This document shows, in pieces, positions 1 through 8,774 of a DNA stretch of 64,000 bases. The position numbers and the translations under genes were made by a program. Origin of the DNA: Oligoflexia bacterium (GTDB lineage: Bacteria; Bdellovibrionota_G; JANQFH01); the NCBI GenBank assembly GCA_028277945.1, contig JANQFH010000008.1, positions 259,442 through 323,441 of the forward strand. The letters run 5' to 3'. Below the pieces are notes generated by a model. That model was not told the DNA's origin and ran no database searches. It saw nothing but the letters and a program-made list of their open reading frames with translations. The first letter of the stretch is position 1, and each line of letters begins with the position of its first letter.

Positions 1-2124
1 TTAACCGAAGCCATCGCTGACGAAAGATCGATCCAGCGACTCATTGAACGTACTTACAATGTAAGGCTCACAGCACCCCCTAAAGATCGACACCATGATG
101 TTGCCTACTCTTTTGCCAGAGACGAATTAGTAATTTTATTAAAGCTGCTTACGGATCTCTCCAAGCCGGTTGTGCGGGCGATGTCGTTGCGACAGATGGT
201 TAGGCTAAGGCCGGGCTACGTCATTAAAAAAGACGAAATTAGCTTACCAGAGGAGGTCGTTGATCAGAGCGGTGTGGTGGCTGCATACTATGATGCGAAT
301 ACAGAGACCATCTACTTTGCTGATGCGGCATTTAAGAATGGTCGTTTTCTAGGCGAGGGTACAGTTTTGCATGATCTTGGCCATGCTCTGTGGAAAGAGC
401 TGGATTTGCGCTTAAAAGAAGAGTTCATTGGCTTGAGCTGGGAGTGGCCTGAGGAGTCGGGAGCGACACTCTGGGATATCTATCGAGGTACTGGACGGAA
501 GGGTGGGCCGAAGTGGGAGTTGCGTGCGGGTATACGTCCAACCGATTTTGTTAGCATGGATCCACGACAGGAGGGTGAGCTAAGAGATGATCCCTATAGC
601 ATGACAAATCCCGCCGAAGACTTTGCAGAACACTTTGCTGCCTACGTGCGTCGACCTGAATTGCTCAAAACACAGACATCAGAGATAGAGGCAGAGACAT
701 CGAAGAAGTATGACTATTTTCGTCAGCGCATCTTTCCACGCACTCGCTATGAGACCGGAGGTTACCGTCATCACAGCACCCATCTCATGACAGACGAGGA
801 GCCTGACGAGCGAGGGCCTTACTTAATGGGCAAAGTTGAAGATGCCGTGAACATAACGGTAGAGGTAAATGAAAAAGAGGATGCTTATTTAGACTTTGTA
901 TGCACGGTAAGCGGTATTTTTGATGATCTTTCTGGGGTGGCGTGGATCTGCTTGGAGCTGCGTAGTCCGATGGGTCTCCCAGGTAGACGGGGTTTAGAAA
1001 AATTTTCGCTGTCTAAAGATTCTGACTGCATGGATGAAGAGCAGGGAATCTACCGGTCGTGTCGCACAAAGTTGCGACGGGATTTTCGTGAAAGTGAATA
1101 CGAGATAGTCACATTTTTTGCTGGAGATATGAGTGGTAAAAAGAGTTACTTTGATACTTCTGGCCTTCAAAATATCTTTGTGCCGGGAACCTATGAGCCC
1201 AAAATTGAGCCAATAGAGGAAGACCCTCGCGAACCTCGTCCAAAAGAGCACCCTCTGGACGCCATAGAACTACAGCAACAGATTGCTATTCAATCGCTTG
1301 GTGAGCTCCACGCCGATTTGGGTGAGGGCTTTGAGTTGTTTTTACCAGTAGCGCTAAGTGATGATTTGCGATTCCTTACTTTTTCGGTCTTGTTACCTGA
1401 GGACGATGGACAGGTTCTAATGTATGGAGTTTGGAACAAGCAAAGTCTGGAAAGGTCTATTCGTGCGGTTGATAGTGAGCACATGGCCATGAGATTTGTC
1501 TTGCCTAAAAAGGTGCGGTCAAGACAAGCTAAGCTCTTAAAAGTATGGCTAAGTTATAACAAGACAGAGGAACTTCGGGACGAATCATATGACATAGAAC
1601 TTCCAAGTGATCTTGCAAACCTGACTTTCGATATTACCCGGCGGGAACCGGATACAACGCCGCCCGAACTTAACTGGGATTATATTCAGTATGGTTGGGA
1701 AAAGGTTGAAAGAAACAGGAATAACGGCACGAACAATCGTATCGTAGTTGTACCGATAGAAAACATTGAACCTCAGCACGTAAGCATCGTGAAAATGTCG
1801 ATGGTAAGAGTTAAAGATGGAGCAATCTTAAACGGAAATTTAGTTAGTTCAAATGATTCTGGTAGGTTCAGAAACTTTGTATTCAGATTTCCACTGCCGC
1901 CGCATGCACAACTAGATTACCTCACTCACGAGATAGAGATTACTGAAAAGCCTGATCATGTGGAAATACCAAGGGAAGAGTGGCCAACGGGGGTTCTTGA
2001 ATCGGGCGGTTTTTACAGTTGGAAAAAGACCTTTAGGGCTACTAGTATTGATGTTGAACGCGAAGTCTTTGTCGGCACTCAAGATCCAGAAGCTCCGCCA
2101 ATCCCGGTTAATCGAGATCGGTAA
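1..2124 (+). CDS. Putative zinc-metallopeptidase-like protein, 5'-truncated by window edge
   Basis: The reading frame is open from base 1 to the stop at 2124 (707 codons visible). The GTG at 172 lies in continuous coding-like sequence, so the true start is probably left of the window. The N-terminal part holds HDLGHALW and, about 80 residues later, NPAEDFAEHFAAYV. This spacing resembles the HExxH plus downstream Glu arrangement of gluzincin-type zinc peptidases, but the catalytic Glu position of HExxH is Asp here. The remaining ~450 residues are beta-rich by appearance and match no family I recognise. It converges on the PHP-UvrD gene, 8 bp away. The peptidase role is inference; the protein could be an inactive relative or a zinc-binding scaffold. 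Confidence 0.7.
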   Translation, partial: LTEAIADERSIQRLIERTYNVRLTAPPKDRHHDVAYSFARDELVILLKLLTDLSKPVVRAMSLRQMVRLRPGYVIKKDEISLPEEVVDQSGVVAAYYDANTETIYFADAAFKNGRFLGEGTVLHDLGHALWKELDLRLKEEFIGLSWEWPEESGATLWDIYRGTGRKGGPKWELRAGIRPTDFVSMDPRQEGELRDDPYSMTNPAEDFAEHFAAYVRRPELLKTQTSEIEAETSKKYDYFRQRIFPRTRYETGGYRHHSTHLMTDEEPDERGPYLMGKVEDAVNITVEVNEKEDAYLDFVCTVSGIFDDLSGVAWICLELRSPMGLPGRRGLEKFSLSKDSDCMDEEQGIYRSCRTKLRRDFRESEYEIVTFFAGDMSGKKSYFDTSGLQNIFVPGTYEPKIEPIEEDPREPRPKEHPLDAIELQQQIAIQSLGELHADLGEGFELFLPVALSDDLRFLTFSVLLPEDDGQVLMYGVWNKQSLERSIRAVDSEHMAMRFVLPKKVRSRQAKLLKVWLSYNKTEELRDESYDIELPSDLANLTFDITRREPDTTPPELNWDYIQYGWEKVERNRNNGTNNRIVVVPIENIEPQHVSIVKMSMVRVKDGAILNGNLVSSNDSGRFRNFVFRFPLPPHAQLDYLTHEIEITEKPDHVEIPREEWPTGVLESGGFYSWKKTFRATSIDVEREVFVGTQDPEAPPIPVNRDR

Positions 2125-2132
2125 ATTTTATT

Positions 2133-5100
2133 CTATAACAGGCTTAGCTGATCATCACGGTTCTGTTTTCGCTTAGTGGCTGATGTGGAGCGGGAGTGCT
2201 GCAGTAGCTGTTGCTGGATGTCTTTGAGCAAGGGGGAGGGCTCGCGTGGTTGGAGTTGGTTGTGGAGGCGACGCTTTTGGGCCCAGGATAGAAAGAGGCG
2301 TTCTTTAGCACGAGTCATGCCGACGTAGAAGAGACGGCGCTCTTCGTCGAGATCTGTTGTATCCTTTTGGTTCCAGCGCAGGGGTAAGAGGCCATCTTCA
2401 CAGCCGAGCATAAATACCACGGGAAACTCCATGCCCTTGGCAGCGTGCAAGGTGAGTAGCGAGATGCGATCGGCTTGGGGATCCCAGCTATCGATCTCAC
2501 TGCCTAGAGCGAGTTCACTAAGAAAACGCGCCATATCGTCGCCACACGCTGTGGCGAGAGGTTTTAACAGCTCCAGGGCGCCCTCTATGGAGGCGGCAGT
2601 GAGAGAGCTTTTCTGTTTGTCTTGCTCGGAAAGTAGCTCTTTACTCATCTCTTGTAGCTGTTGCCACAAAGCCTTGGTTTGGTTTTGCTGCCGTAGTTTT
2701 TGCAAGAGCAGCTGCACGGTTGGTTGATCGCTAAGTTTGTTATGCGAGCGCTGTTGAAACGGCATACCCGAGCGTGCCAAGGCTTCGCACAGCGGCTCAG
2801 CCTGAGTATTGATGCGGTAGAGCAGGGCAAAGTCACTGAAGGAGAGGTTTGTCTGTTGCTCGCTTTGGGCACGACCGCTGTCTATAGAGAAGAAGCTGTG
2901 GCCACCCAAGATCTGCTCGATGGTGTGGACGACAAACTCGGCCTCGGCTTTTTCTGTAGTGGCTCTATGGATAGTGATGTGATGGCTAAGATCAGTGCGG
3001 GTGGCAAGGCTATCTTTCGAGTTGCCGCCAGCAGAGATCAATTGATCCGATGCCGCCACGATAGTTCGGCCACTGCGGTAGTTGCGGTTTAGACGAATGA
3101 CCTTGGCTTTGGGGTAGTCTTGTTGAAAGCGCTGTAGGAAACTAACATCCGCCCCACGAAAGCCGTAGATGGCTTGGTCCACATCACCGACAACGCAGAG
3201 GTTGGCATCAGGCGGCGCTAGCAGTTGGACTAATTGGTACTGTTGCGCATCCATGTCTTGGTATTCATCAACGGAGACCCAGGCGAAGCGTTTACGGTAG
3301 TGGGCGACTAAGCCTGGATCTGCTTGCAGTGTTTTCAGGGTAATGCTGATGAGATCATCAAAGTCAATGAGGTTGTTTTGTTCCAACAGTTTCTGGTAGG
3401 GCACAAGTTTTTCTATTGTCGTTCCCGTTCGCTTGGCGGTTGAGATGCCGATTAACAGCTTTTGTGCCTGACGTTGGCTGAGCTTTCGGTGTTGCATCAA
3501 CAGTGCACACCGCTCTGTCTCATCACTCACCCGAAAGCCACGCTGCAATCCTGCGGCGGTGTGCTGTTCGGTTAAGATTGCCAGACCCAATGAATGGAAG
3601 GTGTGGATGGGGATCTGCTGCCAGAGCTTGGGCAGCAGAGTTTGCAGGCGTTGTTGCATCTCTTCTGCGGCTCGCCGGGTAAAGGTGATGGCAAGGCAGC
3701 TTTGCGGGCTGACACCGTGCTCTTTGATGAGGTGGGCGGTACGGTGGGTGAGGGTGCGGGTTTTGCCTGAGCCTGGGCCGGCTAATATGAGCAAAGGACT
3801 GCTGATGGTTTGCACCGCTTGCAGCTGCTCAGGATCTAGATTCTGCACAACCTGATTGTCTGAAGCTACAGAGACTGTTGCAGAAGCTGTAGCGGTTTTT
3901 ACCGCTGCCGTGGTCGGTGGCTTTGGCGGGTTGTCTGCCGTTTGCCTCGACGAGACTGCTGCTTTAGCCGACATATCAAACAGCAAACCGCCGCTCTGTT
4001 GTTTGAGCTCTTGCTTCTCAAACAGACGAATCACCCCATACTGACCATCAAAGCCTGGTTCACGAATCACCTCACCACGGCGCAGACGCGAGATGGCCTC
4101 AGCGAGCAGGGGTGAGTCTTGGCGAGCAATCTCATCCGTGGGTGCTTGCTCCAAAATAAAAAGCTCCGGTCCAAGTTTAGAGACAATACGCTCATAGCTG
4201 TTTGCCACCCGTTTGCTCTTGGGGCCGACGCCTTCGAGCTCGCTGAGAATCTCTGGCAAGGGCACCAGGCTGTGCACTTCACCCGCGGTAGCTGGAGGGG
4301 TTTCCTGCTCACGGTCGGCAAGGTCTTCTACACGGTGCATAACCCCGACGGTCACGGGTTGCTTGCACACCGGGCACAATCCGCCGCGTTGCCGTGTCTC
4401 TTTGGGTGAGAGTCGCACCGCGCAGTTGCGGTGGCCATCCATATGGTACTTGCCCTCTTCAGGGAAGAACTCGGTGGTGCCCACGTAACCCTCACCAGAC
4501 TCTAAGGCGTTGCGGATGGCAAAGTAGTCGATCTCGGTATTAAACAGGCACGCTTCCCGACCTAGTTTTTGTGGTGAGTGGGCATCAGAGTTAGAGACCA
4601 AACGGTAGCGATCGAGTGAGGAGACGCGCCAGTTCATGGGTGGATCGGAAGAGAGGCCGGTCTCCACCGCAAAGATGTGATCAGCGAGATCCCCATAACA
4701 GTCGGCAATCGAATCGAAACCCGATTTGGATCCAAGCGCGGCAAACCACGGTGTCCAGATGTGTGCCGGCACTAAGTAGGAGTCCTCGCCTGATTCTAAG
4801 ACCGCTTCTAAAAGGTGGCGTGAGTCCAAACCGAGGATGGGACGACCATCGGCGTTAAGGTTGCCAATGCGATCGAGGCGCTTTACCAGGCGATCGACAG
4901 CATCAAAGTCAGCGGCGTAGATAAGATGGTGGATCTTGCGGGTTTTGTCGCCCTTTTTATAAATGGTCGAGATCTCCACGGAGAGCATAAAGTGGGTGGT
5001 GCCGTGGCAGACGCTGGGTAGTTGTTTGGCAACCTGCGCCTCAATATCCTCCTTAAGACGAAAGAGGCCGGGTTGTGCGGGCACTAGCTTCTGTTTGAGT

Positions 5101-5252
5101 TCCTCTCGCCACTTAGGGTGGGTGAAGTCACCGGTGGCAACCACGGCAATGCCCTTTTTGCGGGCCCAATAGGCGAGGTTCTCTAAATCCAGATCTCTGC
5201 TGGTAGCGCGGGAGTACTTGGAGTGGACGTGCAAATCAGCGTAGAAGAGCAT
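2133..5252 (-). CDS. PHP-domain / UvrD-type DNA helicase fusion
   Basis: The protein has 1039 residues in two blocks. The first ~400 resemble the TIGR00375 PHP-like family: it opens YADLHVHSKYSRA, has SNSDAHSPQKLGREA, a Cys-based zinc ribbon (GGLCPVC) and a helix-hairpin-helix-like LEGVGPKSKRV. The second block, from about residue 470, is a superfamily 1A helicase. It has Walker A AGPGSGKTRTLTHR, motif II DEYQDMDAQQY, GDVDQAIYGFRGAD, RNYRSGRTI, TLHAAKGMEFPVVF and VGMTRAKERLFLSW. UvrD/PcrA/Rep helicases unwind DNA with 3'-5' polarity in repair and replication restart. The PHP block may add phosphoesterase or nuclease activity. This architecture is known in deltaproteobacteria and some Firmicutes. 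The start is the ATG at 5252. Confidence 0.9.
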   Translation of the reverse strand: MLFYADLHVHSKYSRATSRDLDLENLAYWARKKGIAVVATGDFTHPKWREELKQKLVPAQPGLFRLKEDIEAQVAKQLPSVCHGTTHFMLSVEISTIYKKGDKTRKIHHLIYAADFDAVDRLVKRLDRIGNLNADGRPILGLDSRHLLEAVLESGEDSYLVPAHIWTPWFAALGSKSGFDSIADCYGDLADHIFAVETGLSSDPPMNWRVSSLDRYRLVSNSDAHSPQKLGREACLFNTEIDYFAIRNALESGEGYVGTTEFFPEEGKYHMDGHRNCAVRLSPKETRQRGGLCPVCKQPVTVGVMHRVEDLADREQETPPATAGEVHSLVPLPEILSELEGVGPKSKRVANSYERIVSKLGPELFILEQAPTDEIARQDSPLLAEAISRLRRGEVIREPGFDGQYGVIRLFEKQELKQQSGGLLFDMSAKAAVSSRQTADNPPKPPTTAAVKTATASATVSVASDNQVVQNLDPEQLQAVQTISSPLLILAGPGSGKTRTLTHRTAHLIKEHGVSPQSCLAITFTRRAAEEMQQRLQTLLPKLWQQIPIHTFHSLGLAILTEQHTAAGLQRGFRVSDETERCALLMQHRKLSQRQAQKLLIGISTAKRTGTTIEKLVPYQKLLEQNNLIDFDDLISITLKTLQADPGLVAHYRKRFAWVSVDEYQDMDAQQYQLVQLLAPPDANLCVVGDVDQAIYGFRGADVSFLQRFQQDYPKAKVIRLNRNYRSGRTIVAASDQLISAGGNSKDSLATRTDLSHHITIHRATTEKAEAEFVVHTIEQILGGHSFFSIDSGRAQSEQQTNLSFSDFALLYRINTQAEPLCEALARSGMPFQQRSHNKLSDQPTVQLLLQKLRQQNQTKALWQQLQEMSKELLSEQDKQKSSLTAASIEGALELLKPLATACGDDMARFLSELALGSEIDSWDPQADRISLLTLHAAKGMEFPVVFMLGCEDGLLPLRWNQKDTTDLDEERRLFYVGMTRAKERLFLSWAQKRRLHNQLQPREPSPLLKDIQQQLLQHSRSTSATKRKQNRDDQLSLL

Positions 5253-5343
5253 CAGTCAGCCATTCAATAGGCTTTGGCTCTATCACAGACAGTGCTAAAG
5301 GTCTACGTTTCCCGCTAGGCTGTGCCCACCAGGCAACAGAAGT

Positions 5344-6570
5344 TTAGCTGACTTCACAGCTGTCGGGGATGCTATTGTCGTTTTTATCTTCTAGGTTGCC
5401 GGACGCTATGTCTTCCAGGTCGCTTTTGCCGTTGCGGTTGCAGTCAGGAGTTGCCAGAAACGCATTCCGAGTACCATCAGGACTGAATCCGACGCCAGTG
5501 ATGAAACGAGCATCGTTGATATCCTGTGCACTCAATAGGATCCAGCGAGATTCGGGGTCATCAAAAAGATTTAGATCATATAAGCGTTCTTGGTACCAGA
5601 CAAAGGCGGTACCTTCACTGTCCTTTACAAAATCCATCTGCCCGACAATCATCGATTCATTGTTGATTCCTAACGCTCTCGCTGCAGTGGTTACGCCTTC
5701 TCCCAGCTGATTCATGGTATTGGATTTCCAGGTACAGGCCTGATTGTACCAGTTCTCTCTGCTGCCAGAACTTGGAAAGCATGAACCGGCAACAGTACCG
5801 TCGTTGTTGATAGCTTCGGCATAGCTGTGACCGACTAAATCATTGTCTCTTGCAAGGCTGGTAACCTTGTATGCTTGCGAACCCTCCTCCTGTTGCCACA
5901 AGACAGCAATATTCGATTTGCCGTCTGAAAGCATACCGACTATATCACCCTTGTCATTGATATCATTAGCCATGCCGAGAAAGGTATACGGTAGTGGTGG
6001 CAAGGCTATATCATTGGGTTCCTTCCACAGTACAGGCTGTTTTCGGCCGTCAATGATTCGGTAGCCGACGGCTACTGCCTGGTTATTCAGTCCAAGCGCA
6101 CAAGCATCTCCTACCTTGGCCGCAGATCTCTGAGGCAGGGGATAAGTTACGATGTTGTTGCCCTCGCTATTCTCGAGAAACCACAGCGTTGCCCGTGAAT
6201 TTTTTTCTCCAGCAATGACTCCATGGTCGTTGATGTCGTGGGCGATACTTTCCGTTGTTGTCAATTCGAGCTTCTCTGTAGCACCATAGGGAACAACAAC
6301 GCCGACCCGCTTTGAATTGTAAAAGTCTTGCCATAAAGAGTGATAGCCAACCACATCCCCGCGGTTGTTTATGGCCTTTGGCTGCAAGCGACCTAGATCT
6401 TTAATGATGTAGTATAGGTCGTTCGTTATGGCAGGGGCGGCAGTCTCTTGGCCTTGTACCATGTGGGTTGTGAGGCAGAGGGGGAGCAGTAGGATGAGCC
6501 GTAGTCGCCTAAACAACAGATGTTTAGCTGACTTCACAGCTGTCGGGGATGTCATTGTCGTCCTCATCAT
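5344..6570 (-). CDS. Secreted HAF-repeat protein with C-terminal calcium-binding-like tail (copy 2)
   Basis: The protein has 408 residues. A hydrophobic signal segment lies near residues 23-40 (LRLILLLPLCLTTHMVQGQ), followed by recurring INxxGxVVGxx units typical of HAF extracellular repeat proteins. The C-terminus DCNRNGKSDLEDIASG... NSIPDSCEVS is an EF-hand/dockerin-like or thrombospondin-type-3-like calcium segment common in Planctomycetes and deltaproteobacteria. It is the downstream member of a tandem pair. Its candidate ATGs (6570, 6567) lie inside the 3' end of the upstream paralogue in another frame, so the two genes overlap by 47 bp and are probably translationally coupled. Likely extracellular or periplasmic; the ligand is unknown. 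Confidence 0.8.
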   Translation of the reverse strand: MMRTTMTSPTAVKSAKHLLFRRLRLILLLPLCLTTHMVQGQETAAPAITNDLYYIIKDLGRLQPKAINNRGDVVGYHSLWQDFYNSKRVGVVVPYGATEKLELTTTESIAHDINDHGVIAGEKNSRATLWFLENSEGNNIVTYPLPQRSAAKVGDACALGLNNQAVAVGYRIIDGRKQPVLWKEPNDIALPPLPYTFLGMANDINDKGDIVGMLSDGKSNIAVLWQQEEGSQAYKVTSLARDNDLVGHSYAEAINNDGTVAGSCFPSSGSRENWYNQACTWKSNTMNQLGEGVTTAARALGINNESMIVGQMDFVKDSEGTAFVWYQERLYDLNLFDDPESRWILLSAQDINDARFITGVGFSPDGTRNAFLATPDCNRNGKSDLEDIASGNLEDKNDNSIPDSCEVS

Positions 6571-7702
6571 CTAATTCGCCAGACGCTATGTCTTCCAGGT
6601 CGCTTTTGCCGTTGCGGTTGCAGTCGGGGATAGCCAGAAACGTACTCCGAATTTTTGCAGGACTGCGTCCGATGCCAATAATGAAACGAGCATCGTTGAT
6701 ATCATAGGCGGTCCATAGTTCCCACTTCGTTTCGTCGGTAAGGGCAACGAGTTCGTATAGGAAACCTTGGTAGGTAACAAAGGCTTGCCCTTGAGCAGGA
6801 GTTGTGGATTGGATCTCACCGACAACCATCATTTCATTGTTGATTCCGTGTGGGATTGTTCCAGGAGTCGTGTAGCTTGTCAGCGTTTTCATAGTGTTTT
6901 CTTGCCAGGTGCATCCTAGGAAGAATTCGTCCCACAAGCCGAAAGACTCTGGAAGACAATGGCCTATAATAGTACTGTTGTCGTTGATAGCTTTAGCGGC
7001 AATACTACCATTGTAAATATCTGGGGGAAGTCTGATGGCTTGGTATCTGTTGAAACGCTCATCTTGTTGCCACAAAACAGCGATGGTTAGGCCGTCTTTA
7101 TCAACTAAGGTTCCGACTATATCTCCAGCTTCATTGATGTCTTCAGCCCTGCCGGTGGTGGTTTCTTCCGGTAGCCCTTCCGGCAGCGGCAGTCGTGTGT
7201 AGTTGGCATCCCTCCACAGTACAGGATGTTCGTTCCCTGCAATGCAATCGTAGCCGACCACGGCCTGCTCGTTATTCAAGGCCAAAGCCTCAGATTTTGT
7301 TCTTTCGTCCGAGAGTGGCAAAGGCAGATGGAAAGCGACGAAGTTTTCATCATCGCCGACCTGAGGAGACCATAGCGTAGCCCGAGAATTTTCTGCTCCA
7401 ACAACCACTCCATCATCGTTGATGTCGTAGGCTACACTGGCGTTTCTGGTCAATCTGAGGGTTTCGGTTGAATCAGAGGGAAAAACAAACCCGGCCGGCC
7501 TGCCATCCCACCATTTGTGCTGAGCAGTGAAATTGCCAACCATGTCGCCACCACGGTTGATCGCCTCTGGCTGGAAGCGCCCTATCTCCTTTATGAAGTA
7601 ATGAAGATGACTTTCTGCGGCTGGGGTAGGAGCGTCTTGGCCTTGTACGAGGTGTGCCGTGAGGCAGAGGGGTAACAGTAGGATGAGCCGTGGCTTTTTC
7701 AT
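6524..7702 (-). CDS. Secreted HAF-repeat protein with C-terminal calcium-binding-like tail (copy 1)
   Basis: This is a paralogue of the gene just downstream, with the same order: a short signal peptide (MKKPRLILLLPLCLTAHLVQGQ region), HAF-type units such as INEAGDIVG and INDNSTIIG, and the terminal DCNRNGKSDLEDIASG... NDIPDSCEVS. I chose the ATG at 7702; a TTG at 7714 would add four residues. The last ~110 bp of both copies are close to identical at DNA level, as are the signal-peptide regions, while the middles have diverged. This points to a tandem duplication with selection or conversion at the ends. Export through Sec is expected; the biological role is unknown. Confidence 0.8.
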   Translation of the reverse strand: MKKPRLILLLPLCLTAHLVQGQDAPTPAAESHLHYFIKEIGRFQPEAINRGGDMVGNFTAQHKWWDGRPAGFVFPSDSTETLRLTRNASVAYDINDDGVVVGAENSRATLWSPQVGDDENFVAFHLPLPLSDERTKSEALALNNEQAVVGYDCIAGNEHPVLWRDANYTRLPLPEGLPEETTTGRAEDINEAGDIVGTLVDKDGLTIAVLWQQDERFNRYQAIRLPPDIYNGSIAAKAINDNSTIIGHCLPESFGLWDEFFLGCTWQENTMKTLTSYTTPGTIPHGINNEMMVVGEIQSTTPAQGQAFVTYQGFLYELVALTDETKWELWTAYDINDARFIIGIGRSPAKIRSTFLAIPDCNRNGKSDLEDIASGELDDEDDNDIPDSCEVS

Positions 7703-7771
7703 GGTAGCAGACAAGATATCACCTTTATATGCGTTGTGTCAAACAGCGTCTATACCAACGAAGCATGCTGG

Positions 7772-8098
7772 CTAATGCCACGGGGGTGATTTGCCTTGGA
7801 CGCCTTTGAGCCAAGCGTGGTTGCCCACTACTTCCGGCGAGTAGCCGGTGCAGATGTAGAGGCGGTGAAAACCCTGTTGGTACAGCTGTTTGCCAATATC
7901 CACGCCGGTGATGGCTTCACCGAGGTCGTAATCAATATAGATGGGGACGTCTTTACTGAGTTCACTTGCCATGGCAAAGAAATCTGCGGGCTTAGCAAAG
8001 AGACGTATGCTCTTATGGTGAGTGCGTGCTGAAAGCTCCCAGGTTGCTCGGACGATGTCATCGTCGTCGATTAGTATGGCATCGATGTTGTCGGTCAT
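7772..8098 (-). CDS. Single-domain response-regulator receiver protein
   Basis: The protein has 108 residues from the ATG at 8098, which overlaps the TGA of the kinase-like gene as ATGA, a sign of translational coupling. A receiver fold is indicated by the acidic cluster DDDD at residues 11-14, a probable phosphoacceptor Asp56 in IYIDYDLGE, Thr84 in YICTGYSP and Lys103 in VQGKSPP. The protein ends right after the conserved Lys and so lacks the usual last helix. There is no output domain, so it would act as a phosphate sink or a protein-protein switch. It is the last gene of a three-gene signalling operon. Confidence 0.8.
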   Translation of the reverse strand: MTDNIDAILIDDDDIVRATWELSARTHHKSIRLFAKPADFFAMASELSKDVPIYIDYDLGEAITGVDIGKQLYQQGFHRLYICTGYSPEVVGNHAWLKGVQGKSPPWH

Positions 8099-8772
8099 CG
8101 ACGGCACGGCTCTGTTACTGGAAGGGTGATGTGATAACGTCCGCCGGTTTTATTGCTGATGGCCTTGAAAGTGCCACCATGAAGAGCAACTATTTTCTCG
8201 CAAAGATAGTAGGCAAGGTTTTGGTTTGGCAGGCGTAGTTGGTTTTGATTGGGCTCTGTCTGGTTGCTAGCGGTGATCTCGAGGTTGACGGATTGACCGT
8301 CGGCTGCAGGTTTTGCCTGCACCAAAAAGGGTGTTAACGCCTCGAGGCTATGGTTGCCATCACGAAAGGCAAACTCGGAAAACTTAGTAAAGAAGAGCTG
8401 TAACAGCGCTCCCTCGCCATGGACAGTTAAGTCTGTGGGTTCGCTCCAGCAGTAGACTCTCTGTGGCGTGGATTCATTGATATTGTCTAGGAGTCGCGCC
8501 AGAGATACTTCGCTAGTCACTTTTAGTTCGGTTTGTGTCAGGATGCTAATCTCATTGAGTTTGTCTTCAAGGGCGTTGAAGGAGGCGATAAGGTTGTTTT
8601 TCCATAGGATGAGGTCCTGGGGATGTTTGGCGATCTCATCAAGGATGTCGACAAACATCTTTGCGGTGTTCTGGGGTTTGGCCACCTCGTGGCGGATGAG
8701 ATGCACAAGGTCAGTGACCACTTGGTCCCGTTGTGTTGCTCTATTCATGGTTGTTCTCTCGTTTGCTAACAT
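8095..8772 (-). CDS. Sensorless histidine-kinase-like protein with degenerate ATPase domain
   Basis: The protein has 225 residues, no membrane segment and no sensor domain. A DHp-like helix near the N-terminus carries LIRHEVAKPQNTAK, similar to the H-box His-Glu-x-x-x-Pro of histidine kinases. The second half resembles an HATPase_c domain, with a conserved-looking tail (LHGGTFKAISNKTGGRYHITLPV). The N-box is poorly preserved, with LQLFFTKFSEFAF where Asn residues are expected. It starts 2 nt after the stop of the NtrC-type gene and overlaps the receiver gene. It may be a weak kinase, a phosphatase or a phosphotransfer (Hpt-like) protein in the same pathway. Confidence 0.7.
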   Translation of the reverse strand: MLANERTTMNRATQRDQVVTDLVHLIRHEVAKPQNTAKMFVDILDEIAKHPQDLILWKNNLIASFNALEDKLNEISILTQTELKVTSEVSLARLLDNINESTPQRVYCWSEPTDLTVHGEGALLQLFFTKFSEFAFRDGNHSLEALTPFLVQAKPAADGQSVNLEITASNQTEPNQNQLRLPNQNLAYYLCEKIVALHGGTFKAISNKTGGRYHITLPVTEPCRR

Positions 8773-8774
8773 GG

